A stretch of DNA of 21,871 bases from Dyella_B sp035508595. GTDB taxonomy: Bacteria; Pseudomonadota; Gammaproteobacteria; Xanthomonadales; Rhodanobacteraceae. This document shows positions 15,636-21,871 of this stretch, piece by piece; position 1 is the first letter of the stretch, and each line of letters opens with the position of its first letter. The stretch is from contig DATJMR010000225.1 in the NCBI GenBank assembly GCA_035508595.1, positions 1-21,871 of the forward strand, in the 5' to 3' direction. The notes below the pieces were generated by a model. That model ran no database searches, was not told where the DNA came from, and saw only the letters and a program-made list of their open reading frames with translations. A program made the position numbers and the translations under genes.

Positions 15636-17084
15636 TTAGCGCGCACTGCCAAGCAACGCCGGATACTGGCGCTGCACATCGATGATCAGCTCGCCAAACA
15701 AGGTGTTCGCCCAGGCAAACCAGCTGCGGGTGAAGTGCGCGGGATCGTCCTGATCGAACGACTCGTGCATAAAGCCGCTGCCGGCGTCGGTATCGCGCAA
15801 CCATGTCAGGCACTGGCGAATTTGCTCGACGTCGTTGCTGGTCTGCGCATACATCATGATCGACATCGGCCAGATCATGCGCAGGCCTTCGTGCGGGCCG
15901 CCGATGCCTTCGGCTGCCTTGCCACGGAAGAAGTACGGATTGCGCGTGCTCCACACATAGTCGCGCGTGCGTCGATAGACCGGGTCGTTGCGGTCGCAGG
16001 AACCGAGATACGGCAACGCAAGCAGGCTGGGGACGTTGGCATCGTCCATAAAGAGTTGGTTGCCAAAGCCGTCGATTTCGTAAGCCCAGTATTCGTGGCC
16101 CTCAGTGTCGCGCAGGCGGCCGTCTTTTTGCGTGGCGTGTTCCACTTCGTCGGCAAGCGCTTCGCAGTCGGCGGCGAACGCCGCATCGTGGTGAATGGCG
16201 CGGCTCATCGTGGCGAGCTTCCGCAGCACCACCACCGCAAAAAGATTGGAAGGGATCGACAGCGGATACAGGCACGCGTCGTCCGACGGACGGAACATGG
16301 AATGAATCATTCCGTTGGGTCGTGTGGGATTGCCGTAGCCGTCCAGCATCAAGGTATCCGTGGGCACCTCGGAAGGGCGCTGGAAGTGATACGGGCCGCG
16401 GCCGTCCTTGCGCTGCTGTTCGCGAAAGGTCTTGAGCACCAGATACATGGCTTGGCGCCAGTCATCGTCGAACGGTTCGGTGTCGCCGGTGGCCTGCCAA
16501 TAGCTGTGCGCCAGGCGAACCGGATAACACAGCGAATCGATTTCCCATTTGCGCTCGCCGACGCCCGGTTTCATATCCGTGTCGTCGTGCCGCGACCAGG
16601 TGAGCGGCGGCGCATGCGGATCGGGCATGAACGCGTTGGCATATGGATCGATACGGATGCAGCGTGCCTGGCGGCGGATCAACCCGCGAAAGAGCCGCTG
16701 CAACGCCGCGTCGCCCTTCGCCAGCGGAACGTAGGGAACCAGCTGCGCGGACGAATCGCGCAACCACATCGCGTCGATATCGCCGGTGATGACGAAGGTG
16801 TCGGCCTTGCCATCGAGTGTGCCCAGCTCGACCGTCGTATCGAGCGTATTGGGGTAGCAGTTCTCGAACATCCACGCCAGCTTGGGATCGGTGATGGATG
16901 CCTTGACCTTGACCAGTTGGCGTTCGACCGCCTGGCTGACGAATTTTCGCTTGGCGAGCGGCGGGCGTTTGCTGGCATAAGTCGTCGTCGACCGACCGAA
17001 CGCCGGTGCCGACAAAGCCACACCGGCAACGCCGGTTGCGGCGGCGGTGCCCATCAGTTTGAGAAAATCGCGGCGTGTCGGCAT
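15636..17084 (-). CDS. GH125 exo-alpha-1,6-mannosidase, Tat-exported
   Basis: Predicted 482-residue metal-independent alpha-mannosidase (GH125, formerly DUF1237), which removes non-reducing alpha-1,6-linked mannose from N-glycan-type chains. Family blocks are easy to see: ITGDIDAMWLRDSSAQLVPY (99-118), KWEIDSLCYPVRLAHSYW (179-196), YEIDGFGNQLFMDDANVPSL (335-354) and GFMHESF (437-443). Conserved acidic residues in these blocks, including Glu441, are catalytic candidates; I cannot assign acid and base with certainty. The N terminus is a twin-arginine signal (TRRDFLKLMG, then a hydrophobic stretch ending in SAPAFG), so export is folded and periplasmic. A GGAG lies 12 bases before the ATG, longer than ideal. 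It is downstream of and codirectional with the GH2 beta-mannosidase, separated by a REP-like palindrome. Confidence 0.92.
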   Translation of the reverse strand: MPTRRDFLKLMGTAAATGVAGVALSAPAFGRSTTTYASKRPPLAKRKFVSQAVERQLVKVKASITDPKLAWMFENCYPNTLDTTVELGTLDGKADTFVITGDIDAMWLRDSSAQLVPYVPLAKGDAALQRLFRGLIRRQARCIRIDPYANAFMPDPHAPPLTWSRHDDTDMKPGVGERKWEIDSLCYPVRLAHSYWQATGDTEPFDDDWRQAMYLVLKTFREQQRKDGRGPYHFQRPSEVPTDTLMLDGYGNPTRPNGMIHSMFRPSDDACLYPLSIPSNLFAVVVLRKLATMSRAIHHDAAFAADCEALADEVEHATQKDGRLRDTEGHEYWAYEIDGFGNQLFMDDANVPSLLALPYLGSCDRNDPVYRRTRDYVWSTRNPYFFRGKAAEGIGGPHEGLRMIWPMSIMMYAQTSNDVEQIRQCLTWLRDTDAGSGFMHESFDQDDPAHFTRSWFAWANTLFGELIIDVQRQYPALLGSAR

Positions 17085-17111
17085 GGCTTAAAGCATCTCC
17101 TTTAGAAACAC

Positions 17112-17228
17112 CGTCGTTCCGGCGAAGGCCGGAATCCAGTTTAAACATGCGTCCGAAGGACACAACTTAGATTTTGAGTGCTGTGCACAACGTATTAAAA
17201 CTGGATTCCGGCCTTCGCCGGAATGACG
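17112..17228. repeat. REP-like large inverted repeat between the two mannosidase genes
   Basis: The arms 17112-17142 and 17198-17228 are inverted copies of a 31-base sequence with one mismatch (core TTCCGGCGAAGGCCGGAATC), separated by 55 bases. Each arm also contains its own short palindrome (TTCCGGC/GCCGGAA). Arms of this CATTCCGGCGAA...GCCGGAAT type resemble the dispersed REP elements frequent in Xanthomonadales. It occupies nearly the whole 170-base spacer between two codirectional genes, so it would form a large hairpin in their shared transcript. Confidence 0.75.
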
Positions 17229-17254
17229 AGTTGTAAGTATCGGCGGTACGAAAC

Positions 17255-19939
17255 TTACTGGCCTTTATGCATCACGTTCGCCAGATCCAGAACCTGCAAC
17301 GCATGCTTCAACTTCTCCAGCGCGACCTTGCTGTGCACCGTCACGGTTTTGCTCTGGCCGGGCAGCAGATCGAATGCGTTATCCGAGACATCCGCATCGA
17401 GATCGCCGAAAGAGACCCAAACATTGCGCGCCAATGTGTCGGTGGTCAGCGTCAACGCATAACCGTCCGAACCGGCGTCGAGCGAGGTGCGAATCCGAGG
17501 CAGCGGCAGCGCGAGCTGCTTGGCTTCGTCGAAAAACACCAGGTTCTGCGAGACGACCCGATCGCCGTCCAGCAGTTGGAACACGGCAAATGTTGCGTGG
17601 GGATCGGCGCCTTTCAGGAGGTCGGCGTCGGTGTAGCTTGCGGCCTTGGTACTGGCCAGCGCGGCAACCGTGACCGATTGCGTGTCTTCATGCAGCACGT
17701 GGCCTGAGAAATCCATGACGCGCATGCGCCACGACAACGACTTGGGCGCGGTGAGATCGGAAACCAGCGATACGGTAGTGTTTCCGTTGTTGCGCAGGGC
17801 CGCGATCATCAACGGCGCATAGAAGCGGCGCGCATGGTATTGCAGCGCTTTCCATCGACCGAAGTAGTCGATGCTGGCCCACGACGCGCCCGGCCACACA
17901 TCGTTTAGCTGCCAGTACATCGAACCCATCGACTGCGGGCGCGAGGCGCGCAGATGCTCGGCGGCGAGCTGGATGCCTTCGGCCTGCATGACCTGGCTCA
18001 AATAGACGAACGAGGGGAAATCCTTCGGATCGCCGTAGCTGCGCGTGATGTACAGCATCAGGCGCTTGTTGCCGTTGCCGCTGTCGAATTTCTGATGCGA
18101 GCGCATCACCGTCGATTCGGGCTGCATATCGCCGTTCTGTGCGAACGCGCGAATGGTGCGCATGTCGGGGAACGACTGCAGTCCGTATTCCGATTGAAAG
18201 CGCGGCGTGATGTTCAGATATTCGGTGACGGGTTTCGCTTCGCCGGACCACACGTTCCAGTAGTGATAGTCGCCGTCGTACAGCACATTGGCGTCGCCCT
18301 CGTAGTCGGTGCTCGGCGTGCTTGCCCAATACGGCACGGTGTTGTCGTACTGAGTGACCACGTTGCGCAGTGTGTTGCTGAAAAGGTTCACCATGCCGAT
18401 AACGATGCGCTCGCGTTCTTCCGGCGAAATCGCTTTCTTGAGCGCAAGCCGGTCGGACCACGAATCCCAGCCTGTTTGCACTTCGTTGTTGCCGCACCAC
18501 AGGGCGATGCTGGGATGATCGCGCAGGCGTTTCACCTGCTCGATGGCCTCGATGCGCGTGTTGTCGACAAAGGCCGTGTCGTGCGGCGGAATGGCGCCGC
18601 CGAACATGAAATCCTGCCATACCAAAAGGCCCAGGCGATCAGTGAGCTCGTAGAAGCGGTCGGGCATGTAATAGCCGCCGCCCCAGATGCGCACCATGTT
18701 CATGTTCGCATCGCGGGCTGATTGCAAGACGCGTTCCATCTGCGCATCGGTGGCGCGGGTGGGAAAGCTGTCGAACGGAATCATGTCCGCACCCTTGCCG
18801 AACACCGCAATGCCGTTGACCACGAACGCGAAGCTCTTGCCCCAGGCATCTTTTTCGCGGCGCAGTTCGATGGTGCGCAAGCCGGTGGCATGTTGCGCGC
18901 TGTACAGCTCGCCGCTGGCGTCGCGGATGCTGGCCTTGAACGTGTACATGTCCTGCGCGCCGTAACCGGCGGGATACCAGCGCTTGGGATGGGCGATACG
19001 CAGCGGCAGGCTGATCGCGTTGGTGCCGGGATCGACCGTGACATCCTGCTCGGCGTGCGCCGCGGTCTGGCCGTCCGGACCGATCGCATCCACGCTGACG
19101 TGCAGCGGTTTGCTCGCATCGGCTTGAACGTTCAATTGCACAGAGACCTGCGCCGACGCGGCGCTGACGTATGTCTGCTCGATATGGAAATCGTCGACAC
19201 GCAATGCGTTCCAGCTATCCAGATGAACCGGTTGCCAGATGCCTTCCGTTACGATGCGCGGACCCCAGTCCCAACCGTATTGGTAAGCCGCCTTGCGGAC
19301 GTAGTTGGCCGTCTGTTTGCCTTTGGGTTCGTCGCCGAACGCGGAATCGAATTCGCCGGGCAGCGCGTACGGTTGCTTGAGCAACCAGGGCAGGAGCCGC
19401 TTGATCGGCGAATACAGACGCACTTCCAGCGTGTTGCTTCCCGCGTGCAGGGCGGATTTCACCGGCACGCGCCAGGCGCGGAACATGTTGTCCGCCGCGA
19501 TGAGCTTGGTGCCGTTGAGATAAACGTCGGCAAAGGTATCCAAGCCGTCGAACACGAGGTCGACGTGGTCGCGCGACAGCGTGGCCTTGTCCACCGTAAA
19601 GGTGGTTTGGTATTGCCAATCGGCCAGGCCCACCCATTGCACGCGTGCTTCGTTGTCGCGGTAGTACGGATCGGGCAGCAACTTCGCCGCCATCAGATCC
19701 GTCTGCACGGTGCCGGGCACCGTTGCCATGTGCCACGCCACGGCATCGTGATGCGCGTTGGCTTGCGCGTCGCCTTGCATCAGGCGGAAATGCCAGCCGC
19801 TGTCCAAGGTTTGTACGGTTTGCGCCGACACCTTATAGCTGGCGAGCGGCAACAGCAGCAGCGACGCGAGGGCGATGTTCGACAGACGCCGTGTGGCGCC
19901 GGCTCCGGACAGGCGGATTCGTTCAAGCATGATGCGCAT
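17255..19939 (-). CDS. GH2 beta-mannosidase
   Basis: Predicted 894-residue exo-beta-mannosidase, which cleaves the terminal beta-mannose left after alpha-mannose removal from N-glycans or mannans. The signal peptide is residues 1-40 (hydrophobic core LASLLLLPLA, cleavage after VSAQ). The GH2 sugar-binding jelly roll (about 45-235) has the beta-mannosidase-like DGLDTFADVYLNGTKLIAAD and YVRKAAYQYGWDWGPR. An Ig-like domain follows, then the TIM barrel with acid/base Glu486 (WCGNNE) and nucleophile Glu584 (FQSEYGLQSFP). C-terminal Ig-like domains close the chain. Length is normal for bacterial members. The start is chosen between ATG 19939 and 19930, neither with a strong SD; a TTG frame extends further. 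It is the first gene of the pair with GH125; the neighbouring oxygenase-family gene is divergent. Confidence 0.93.
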   Translation of the reverse strand: MRIMLERIRLSGAGATRRLSNIALASLLLLPLASYKVSAQTVQTLDSGWHFRLMQGDAQANAHHDAVAWHMATVPGTVQTDLMAAKLLPDPYYRDNEARVQWVGLADWQYQTTFTVDKATLSRDHVDLVFDGLDTFADVYLNGTKLIAADNMFRAWRVPVKSALHAGSNTLEVRLYSPIKRLLPWLLKQPYALPGEFDSAFGDEPKGKQTANYVRKAAYQYGWDWGPRIVTEGIWQPVHLDSWNALRVDDFHIEQTYVSAASAQVSVQLNVQADASKPLHVSVDAIGPDGQTAAHAEQDVTVDPGTNAISLPLRIAHPKRWYPAGYGAQDMYTFKASIRDASGELYSAQHATGLRTIELRREKDAWGKSFAFVVNGIAVFGKGADMIPFDSFPTRATDAQMERVLQSARDANMNMVRIWGGGYYMPDRFYELTDRLGLLVWQDFMFGGAIPPHDTAFVDNTRIEAIEQVKRLRDHPSIALWCGNNEVQTGWDSWSDRLALKKAISPEERERIVIGMVNLFSNTLRNVVTQYDNTVPYWASTPSTDYEGDANVLYDGDYHYWNVWSGEAKPVTEYLNITPRFQSEYGLQSFPDMRTIRAFAQNGDMQPESTVMRSHQKFDSGNGNKRLMLYITRSYGDPKDFPSFVYLSQVMQAEGIQLAAEHLRASRPQSMGSMYWQLNDVWPGASWASIDYFGRWKALQYHARRFYAPLMIAALRNNGNTTVSLVSDLTAPKSLSWRMRVMDFSGHVLHEDTQSVTVAALASTKAASYTDADLLKGADPHATFAVFQLLDGDRVVSQNLVFFDEAKQLALPLPRIRTSLDAGSDGYALTLTTDTLARNVWVSFGDLDADVSDNAFDLLPGQSKTVTVHSKVALEKLKHALQVLDLANVMHKGQ

Positions 19940-20164
19940 TATCGGTAGAGGGTTGATGCCTGATCGTGCCGGCAAAATACGCGGCAGACCCCTATTTCAA
20001 TCGATCTATATCAGCTCACCCTACCAGTTGCCTAGAGGGTTGCGCATGCCGCAGCGCAATAGTGTGCGATATCCATCCGGCCCTGGCCGCGATGAGGCGC
20101 GCGAACGGTCGGCGGCCATCTGGATGGTGTATACGGGTGTCCTTCGAACGCACCAGGCACCACG

Positions 20165-20806
20165 ATGAATTGGAACTACAGCGTGACGATGGGCGATAGC
20201 GCTGCGCCTTCCCAGACCGAACGGCCGCCCGCACGGTCTTTCGACTTGTTTCCCACACGCATTTGGCAGCTGTCGCTCAACCATTTGTCCGCGCAATGGG
20301 ACGCGTGGACGCAAGCCATTCTCGCCATGCGTGCCGCCGCGCCGGTGCCGGCGGGACGCACCAATCGCGGCGGCTGGAACAGCGTGGACAACGCCGTGCT
20401 GCAGCAACCGATTTTTGCCGAGCTGCATCGCGATGTGCGTCACTACTGCATGCAGGCATTCGCGGAGATGGGATTGGGCTCCCCCGCGTTCAACGTGCAG
20501 TCGTGGGTGAACATCCACGATCGCGGCGGCTTCAATTTCCAACACATGCACGAAGGCGCGCTGCTGTGCGGTACGTTTTATCTGCAGGCGCCGGAAGGGT
20601 CGGGCGCATTGGTCTTCAAGGATCCGCGCCCCGGGGTGCTCAATGCCTATGCGAAGGGCAATGGCGCCAATGCGTATAAGGACATCCAGCTGAGGCCATC
20701 GGCAGGATTGCTGGTGCTGTTTCCGCACTGGCTGGAACATTTCGTGGAGCCGCATGCGAACGATGCGCCGCGAATCTGTATTCCATTCAATGCGCTGCGG
20801 CCATAA
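20165..20806 (+). CDS. Putative 2OG-Fe(II) oxygenase (TIGR02466 / 2OG-FeII_Oxy_5 type)
   Basis: Predicted 213-residue cytoplasmic protein of the putative 2-oxoglutarate-dependent oxygenase family. The double-stranded beta-helix core is recognisable: QSWVNIHDRGGFNFQHMHEG (112-131), a GTFYLQAPEGSGALVFKDPR stretch, PSAGLLVLFPHWLEHFVEPH (178-197) and RICIPFN. By comparison with the family pattern, iron ligands would be His127, His129 and His192, with Arg203 binding 2OG. The usual Pro after the second His is Glu130. ATG 20165 has AGG 7 bases upstream. It is divergent from the mannosidase pair and precedes the ECF sigma gene. Members are often near TonB receptor loci, but the substrate is unknown. 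Confidence 0.8.
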   Translation: MNWNYSVTMGDSAAPSQTERPPARSFDLFPTRIWQLSLNHLSAQWDAWTQAILAMRAAAPVPAGRTNRGGWNSVDNAVLQQPIFAELHRDVRHYCMQAFAEMGLGSPAFNVQSWVNIHDRGGFNFQHMHEGALLCGTFYLQAPEGSGALVFKDPRPGVLNAYAKGNGANAYKDIQLRPSAGLLVLFPHWLEHFVEPHANDAPRICIPFNALRP

Positions 20807-20821
20807 ACCTGCTGCGAAGGT

Positions 20822-20845
20822 TGTCCATGCGGCTTCGTATGGACA
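20822..20845 (+). terminator. Stem-loop after the oxygenase-family gene
   Basis: TGTCCAT (20822-20828) pairs with ATGGACA (20839-20845) around a 10-base loop, 15 bases after the stop codon. No T tract follows, so function as a terminator is only moderately likely. Confidence 0.4.
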
Positions 20846-20892
20846 CAAGGCAGCGTCATGATGCGAGCCCGCGTTTCACAAAAGCGTCACGG

Positions 20893-20909
20893 CAGAGCCA
20901 TAGGCTCTG
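20893..20909 (+). promoter_or_regulatory. Palindrome and candidate ECF promoter upstream of the sigma gene
   Basis: CAGAGCC-ATA-GGCTCTG (20893-20909) is a perfect 7-bp inverted repeat. Its right edge overlaps GGAACTTT (20909-20916), which resembles the AAC-type -35 element of ECF promoters. The sigma start codon is at 20963, a reasonable distance for an autoregulated promoter. The matching -10 element is not clear. Confidence 0.3.
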
Positions 20910-20962
20910 GAACTTTCTAGGTACCGTAGCCTGCTCCGGCTGACACGGTCGAGGGAGGCTCG

Positions 20963-21478
20963 GTGCGCGAAAAGCATGCGACATGGTCTGCGCTCTTCGC
21001 GGAAAAAAGCGCGACGCTGAGCAATTATTTTTTGCGGCGCGTGGCGCACCGGTGGGATGCGCAAGATCTCGTACAAGAAGTGTATGTGCGCCTGCTGCGC
21101 ATCGAGCCTGCCGATGTCGCCAATATCCGCAGCCCCGAAGCGTATTTGTTTACGGTGGCGGCCAACCTGGTGAAGGAGCATGCGGTACTTCGCCAGCAGC
21201 AGCCGTTGGGCAGCGATGAGCTCGATCAGGTCGTGGAGCAGCTTGTGGCGCCCACCAATCTCGAAGCGGAGATGGACAGCGAATCGCGCCGGCAGCGCCT
21301 GGCTGCGCTGATCGACCGGCTTTCGCCCAAATGCAAAGCCGTACTCATCATGCATTACCGCGATGACATGTCCTACCGCGAGATCGCCGAACGCATGTCG
21401 ATCTCGACAAACATGGTGAAGAAGTACATTGTGAAAGGCTTGGCGGCGTGCCGGCAGAGGATGGCCGAGTATGAGTGA
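20963..21478 (+). CDS. ECF RNA polymerase sigma factor (FecI-like)
   Basis: Predicted 171-residue extracytoplasmic-function sigma factor. Region 2 includes DAQDLVQEVYVRLLR (32-46) and SPEAYLFTVAANLVKEHA. Region 4 is LSPKCKAVLIMHYRDDMSYR with the helix-turn-helix EIAERMSISTNMVKKYIVKG and closing LAACRQRM, the FecI-type ending. The start is GTG 20963, preceded by AGGGAGG 4 bases away. It overlaps the FecR-type gene by 8 bases (ATGAGTGA), so translation is probably coupled. In this arrangement the sigma factor is held or activated by the inner-membrane FecR protein in response to a TonB-dependent receptor. The likely regulon includes a receptor downstream of this window. Confidence 0.92.
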   Translation: MREKHATWSALFAEKSATLSNYFLRRVAHRWDAQDLVQEVYVRLLRIEPADVANIRSPEAYLFTVAANLVKEHAVLRQQQPLGSDELDQVVEQLVAPTNLEAEMDSESRRQRLAALIDRLSPKCKAVLIMHYRDDMSYREIAERMSISTNMVKKYIVKGLAACRQRMAEYE

Positions 21479-21871
21479 ATCAACCCCCTTCGATGCGGCG
21501 CGACAGGCGCGGCGCGTCACCGAGCAGGCGGTAACCTGGTATATCGAGCAGCAGGAGCCGCTCAGCGAACGTCAGCGCGCGGCATTTTTGGCGTGGCTGC
21601 GCGCTTCGCCGCTGCATGTGGCCGAATACTTCGCCATCGTGCGCATGCATGGCGATATGAAAGCCGCCGCCGCGCTGGAGAAGCTTTCCGCCACGGAACT
21701 GGTCGATCATGCGGCGCGCGAGAATCCGGTCGTGCTGTTCCCGTTGGTGGGCAATGTGATGCCTCAACAGCGGCCCGCGCCGGTTGCGCGCGCAGCCCGC
21801 ACGCGACGCGCACTTGCCGGCATGCTCGGCGCCGTGGCCGCCGTCGCGATGGTCTGGCTTGGCGTCGCGCA
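21471..21871 (+). CDS. FecR-type anti-sigma/sensor protein, 3' truncated by the window
   Basis: Partial: about 133 codons are present with no stop before the edge. The start ATG 21471 overlaps the sigma-factor stop. The N-terminal part is the cytoplasmic DUF4880/FecR N domain (AVTWYIEQQEPLSERQRAAF, then LAWLRASPLHVAEYFAIVR). A basic patch (ARAARTRRALAG) precedes the start of a transmembrane helix (MLGAVAAVAMVWLGVA) at the window end. The periplasmic FecR domain that senses the receptor should follow. It partners with the ECF sigma factor upstream. Confidence 0.88.
   Translation, partial: MSESTPFDAARQARRVTEQAVTWYIEQQEPLSERQRAAFLAWLRASPLHVAEYFAIVRMHGDMKAAAALEKLSATELVDHAARENPVVLFPLVGNVMPQQRPAPVARAARTRRALAGMLGAVAAVAMVWLGVA

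Noticed and set aside
15735..17105. 456-codon plus-strand frame
   Set aside because: Antisense to the GH125 gene, whose motifs are unambiguous.
17112..17228. Insertion-sequence terminal repeats
   Set aside because: Only 55 bases lie between the arms, with no transposase and no target-site duplication visible; a REP-type palindrome fits better.
18722..19948. 408-codon plus-strand frame
   Set aside because: Antisense to the GH2 beta-mannosidase; no domain content.

Overview
The window looks like chromosomal DNA of a moderately GC-rich gammaproteobacterium. It fits best within the Xanthomonadales, for example Rhodanobacteraceae such as Dyella, Luteibacter or Frateuria. The grounds are the high GC at third codon positions, a Tat-exported GH125 alpha-mannosidase beside a GH2 beta-mannosidase, an ECF sigma / FecR pair of the kind that drives TonB-dependent uptake, an RcsB-like orphan response regulator, and a REP-like palindrome whose arms resemble repeats common in this order. 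The taxonomic call is inference from gene content only.

Left part (1-6545). After a hypothetical gene (193-822) come a convergent FAD-dependent monooxygenase (minus) and a divergent PadR-family regulator (plus). The last two share a short AT-rich control region with a perfect 11-bp inverted repeat. Next is a secreted CocE/NonD-type (peptidase S15) alpha/beta hydrolase with its own stem-loop terminator. A long leader containing an intrinsic terminator and a strong hairpin precedes an RcsB-like response regulator.

Middle part (6546-15545) is the most distinctive: a surface-adhesion locus. An AraC-family regulator is followed by three 12-bp direct repeats spaced 20 and 22 bp, a possible 41-aa small ORF, and a 1497-aa trimeric autotransporter adhesin with an ESPR-type signal peptide, YadA-like head repeats, five neck motifs and a YadA anchor. 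Fourteen bases later lies a lipoprotein that fuses a BamE/SmpA-like domain to an OmpA-type peptidoglycan-binding domain. This is the architecture of TpgA, the periplasmic partner of the Acinetobacter adhesin AtaA. A DUF4019 protein and, after a 458-bp hairpin-rich gap, a glycine-zipper lipoprotein follow in the same direction.

Right part (15546-21871). Two minus-strand genes, GH2 beta-mannosidase then GH125 alpha-mannosidase, form a mannose-trimming pair separated by a REP-like inverted repeat. Divergent to them is a 2OG-Fe(II) oxygenase-family gene. A FecI-like ECF sigma factor follows, overlapping the start of a FecR-type anti-sigma gene that runs off the window. A TonB-dependent receptor is expected just beyond the right edge; together these suggest uptake and degradation of N-glycans or mannose-containing glycans.
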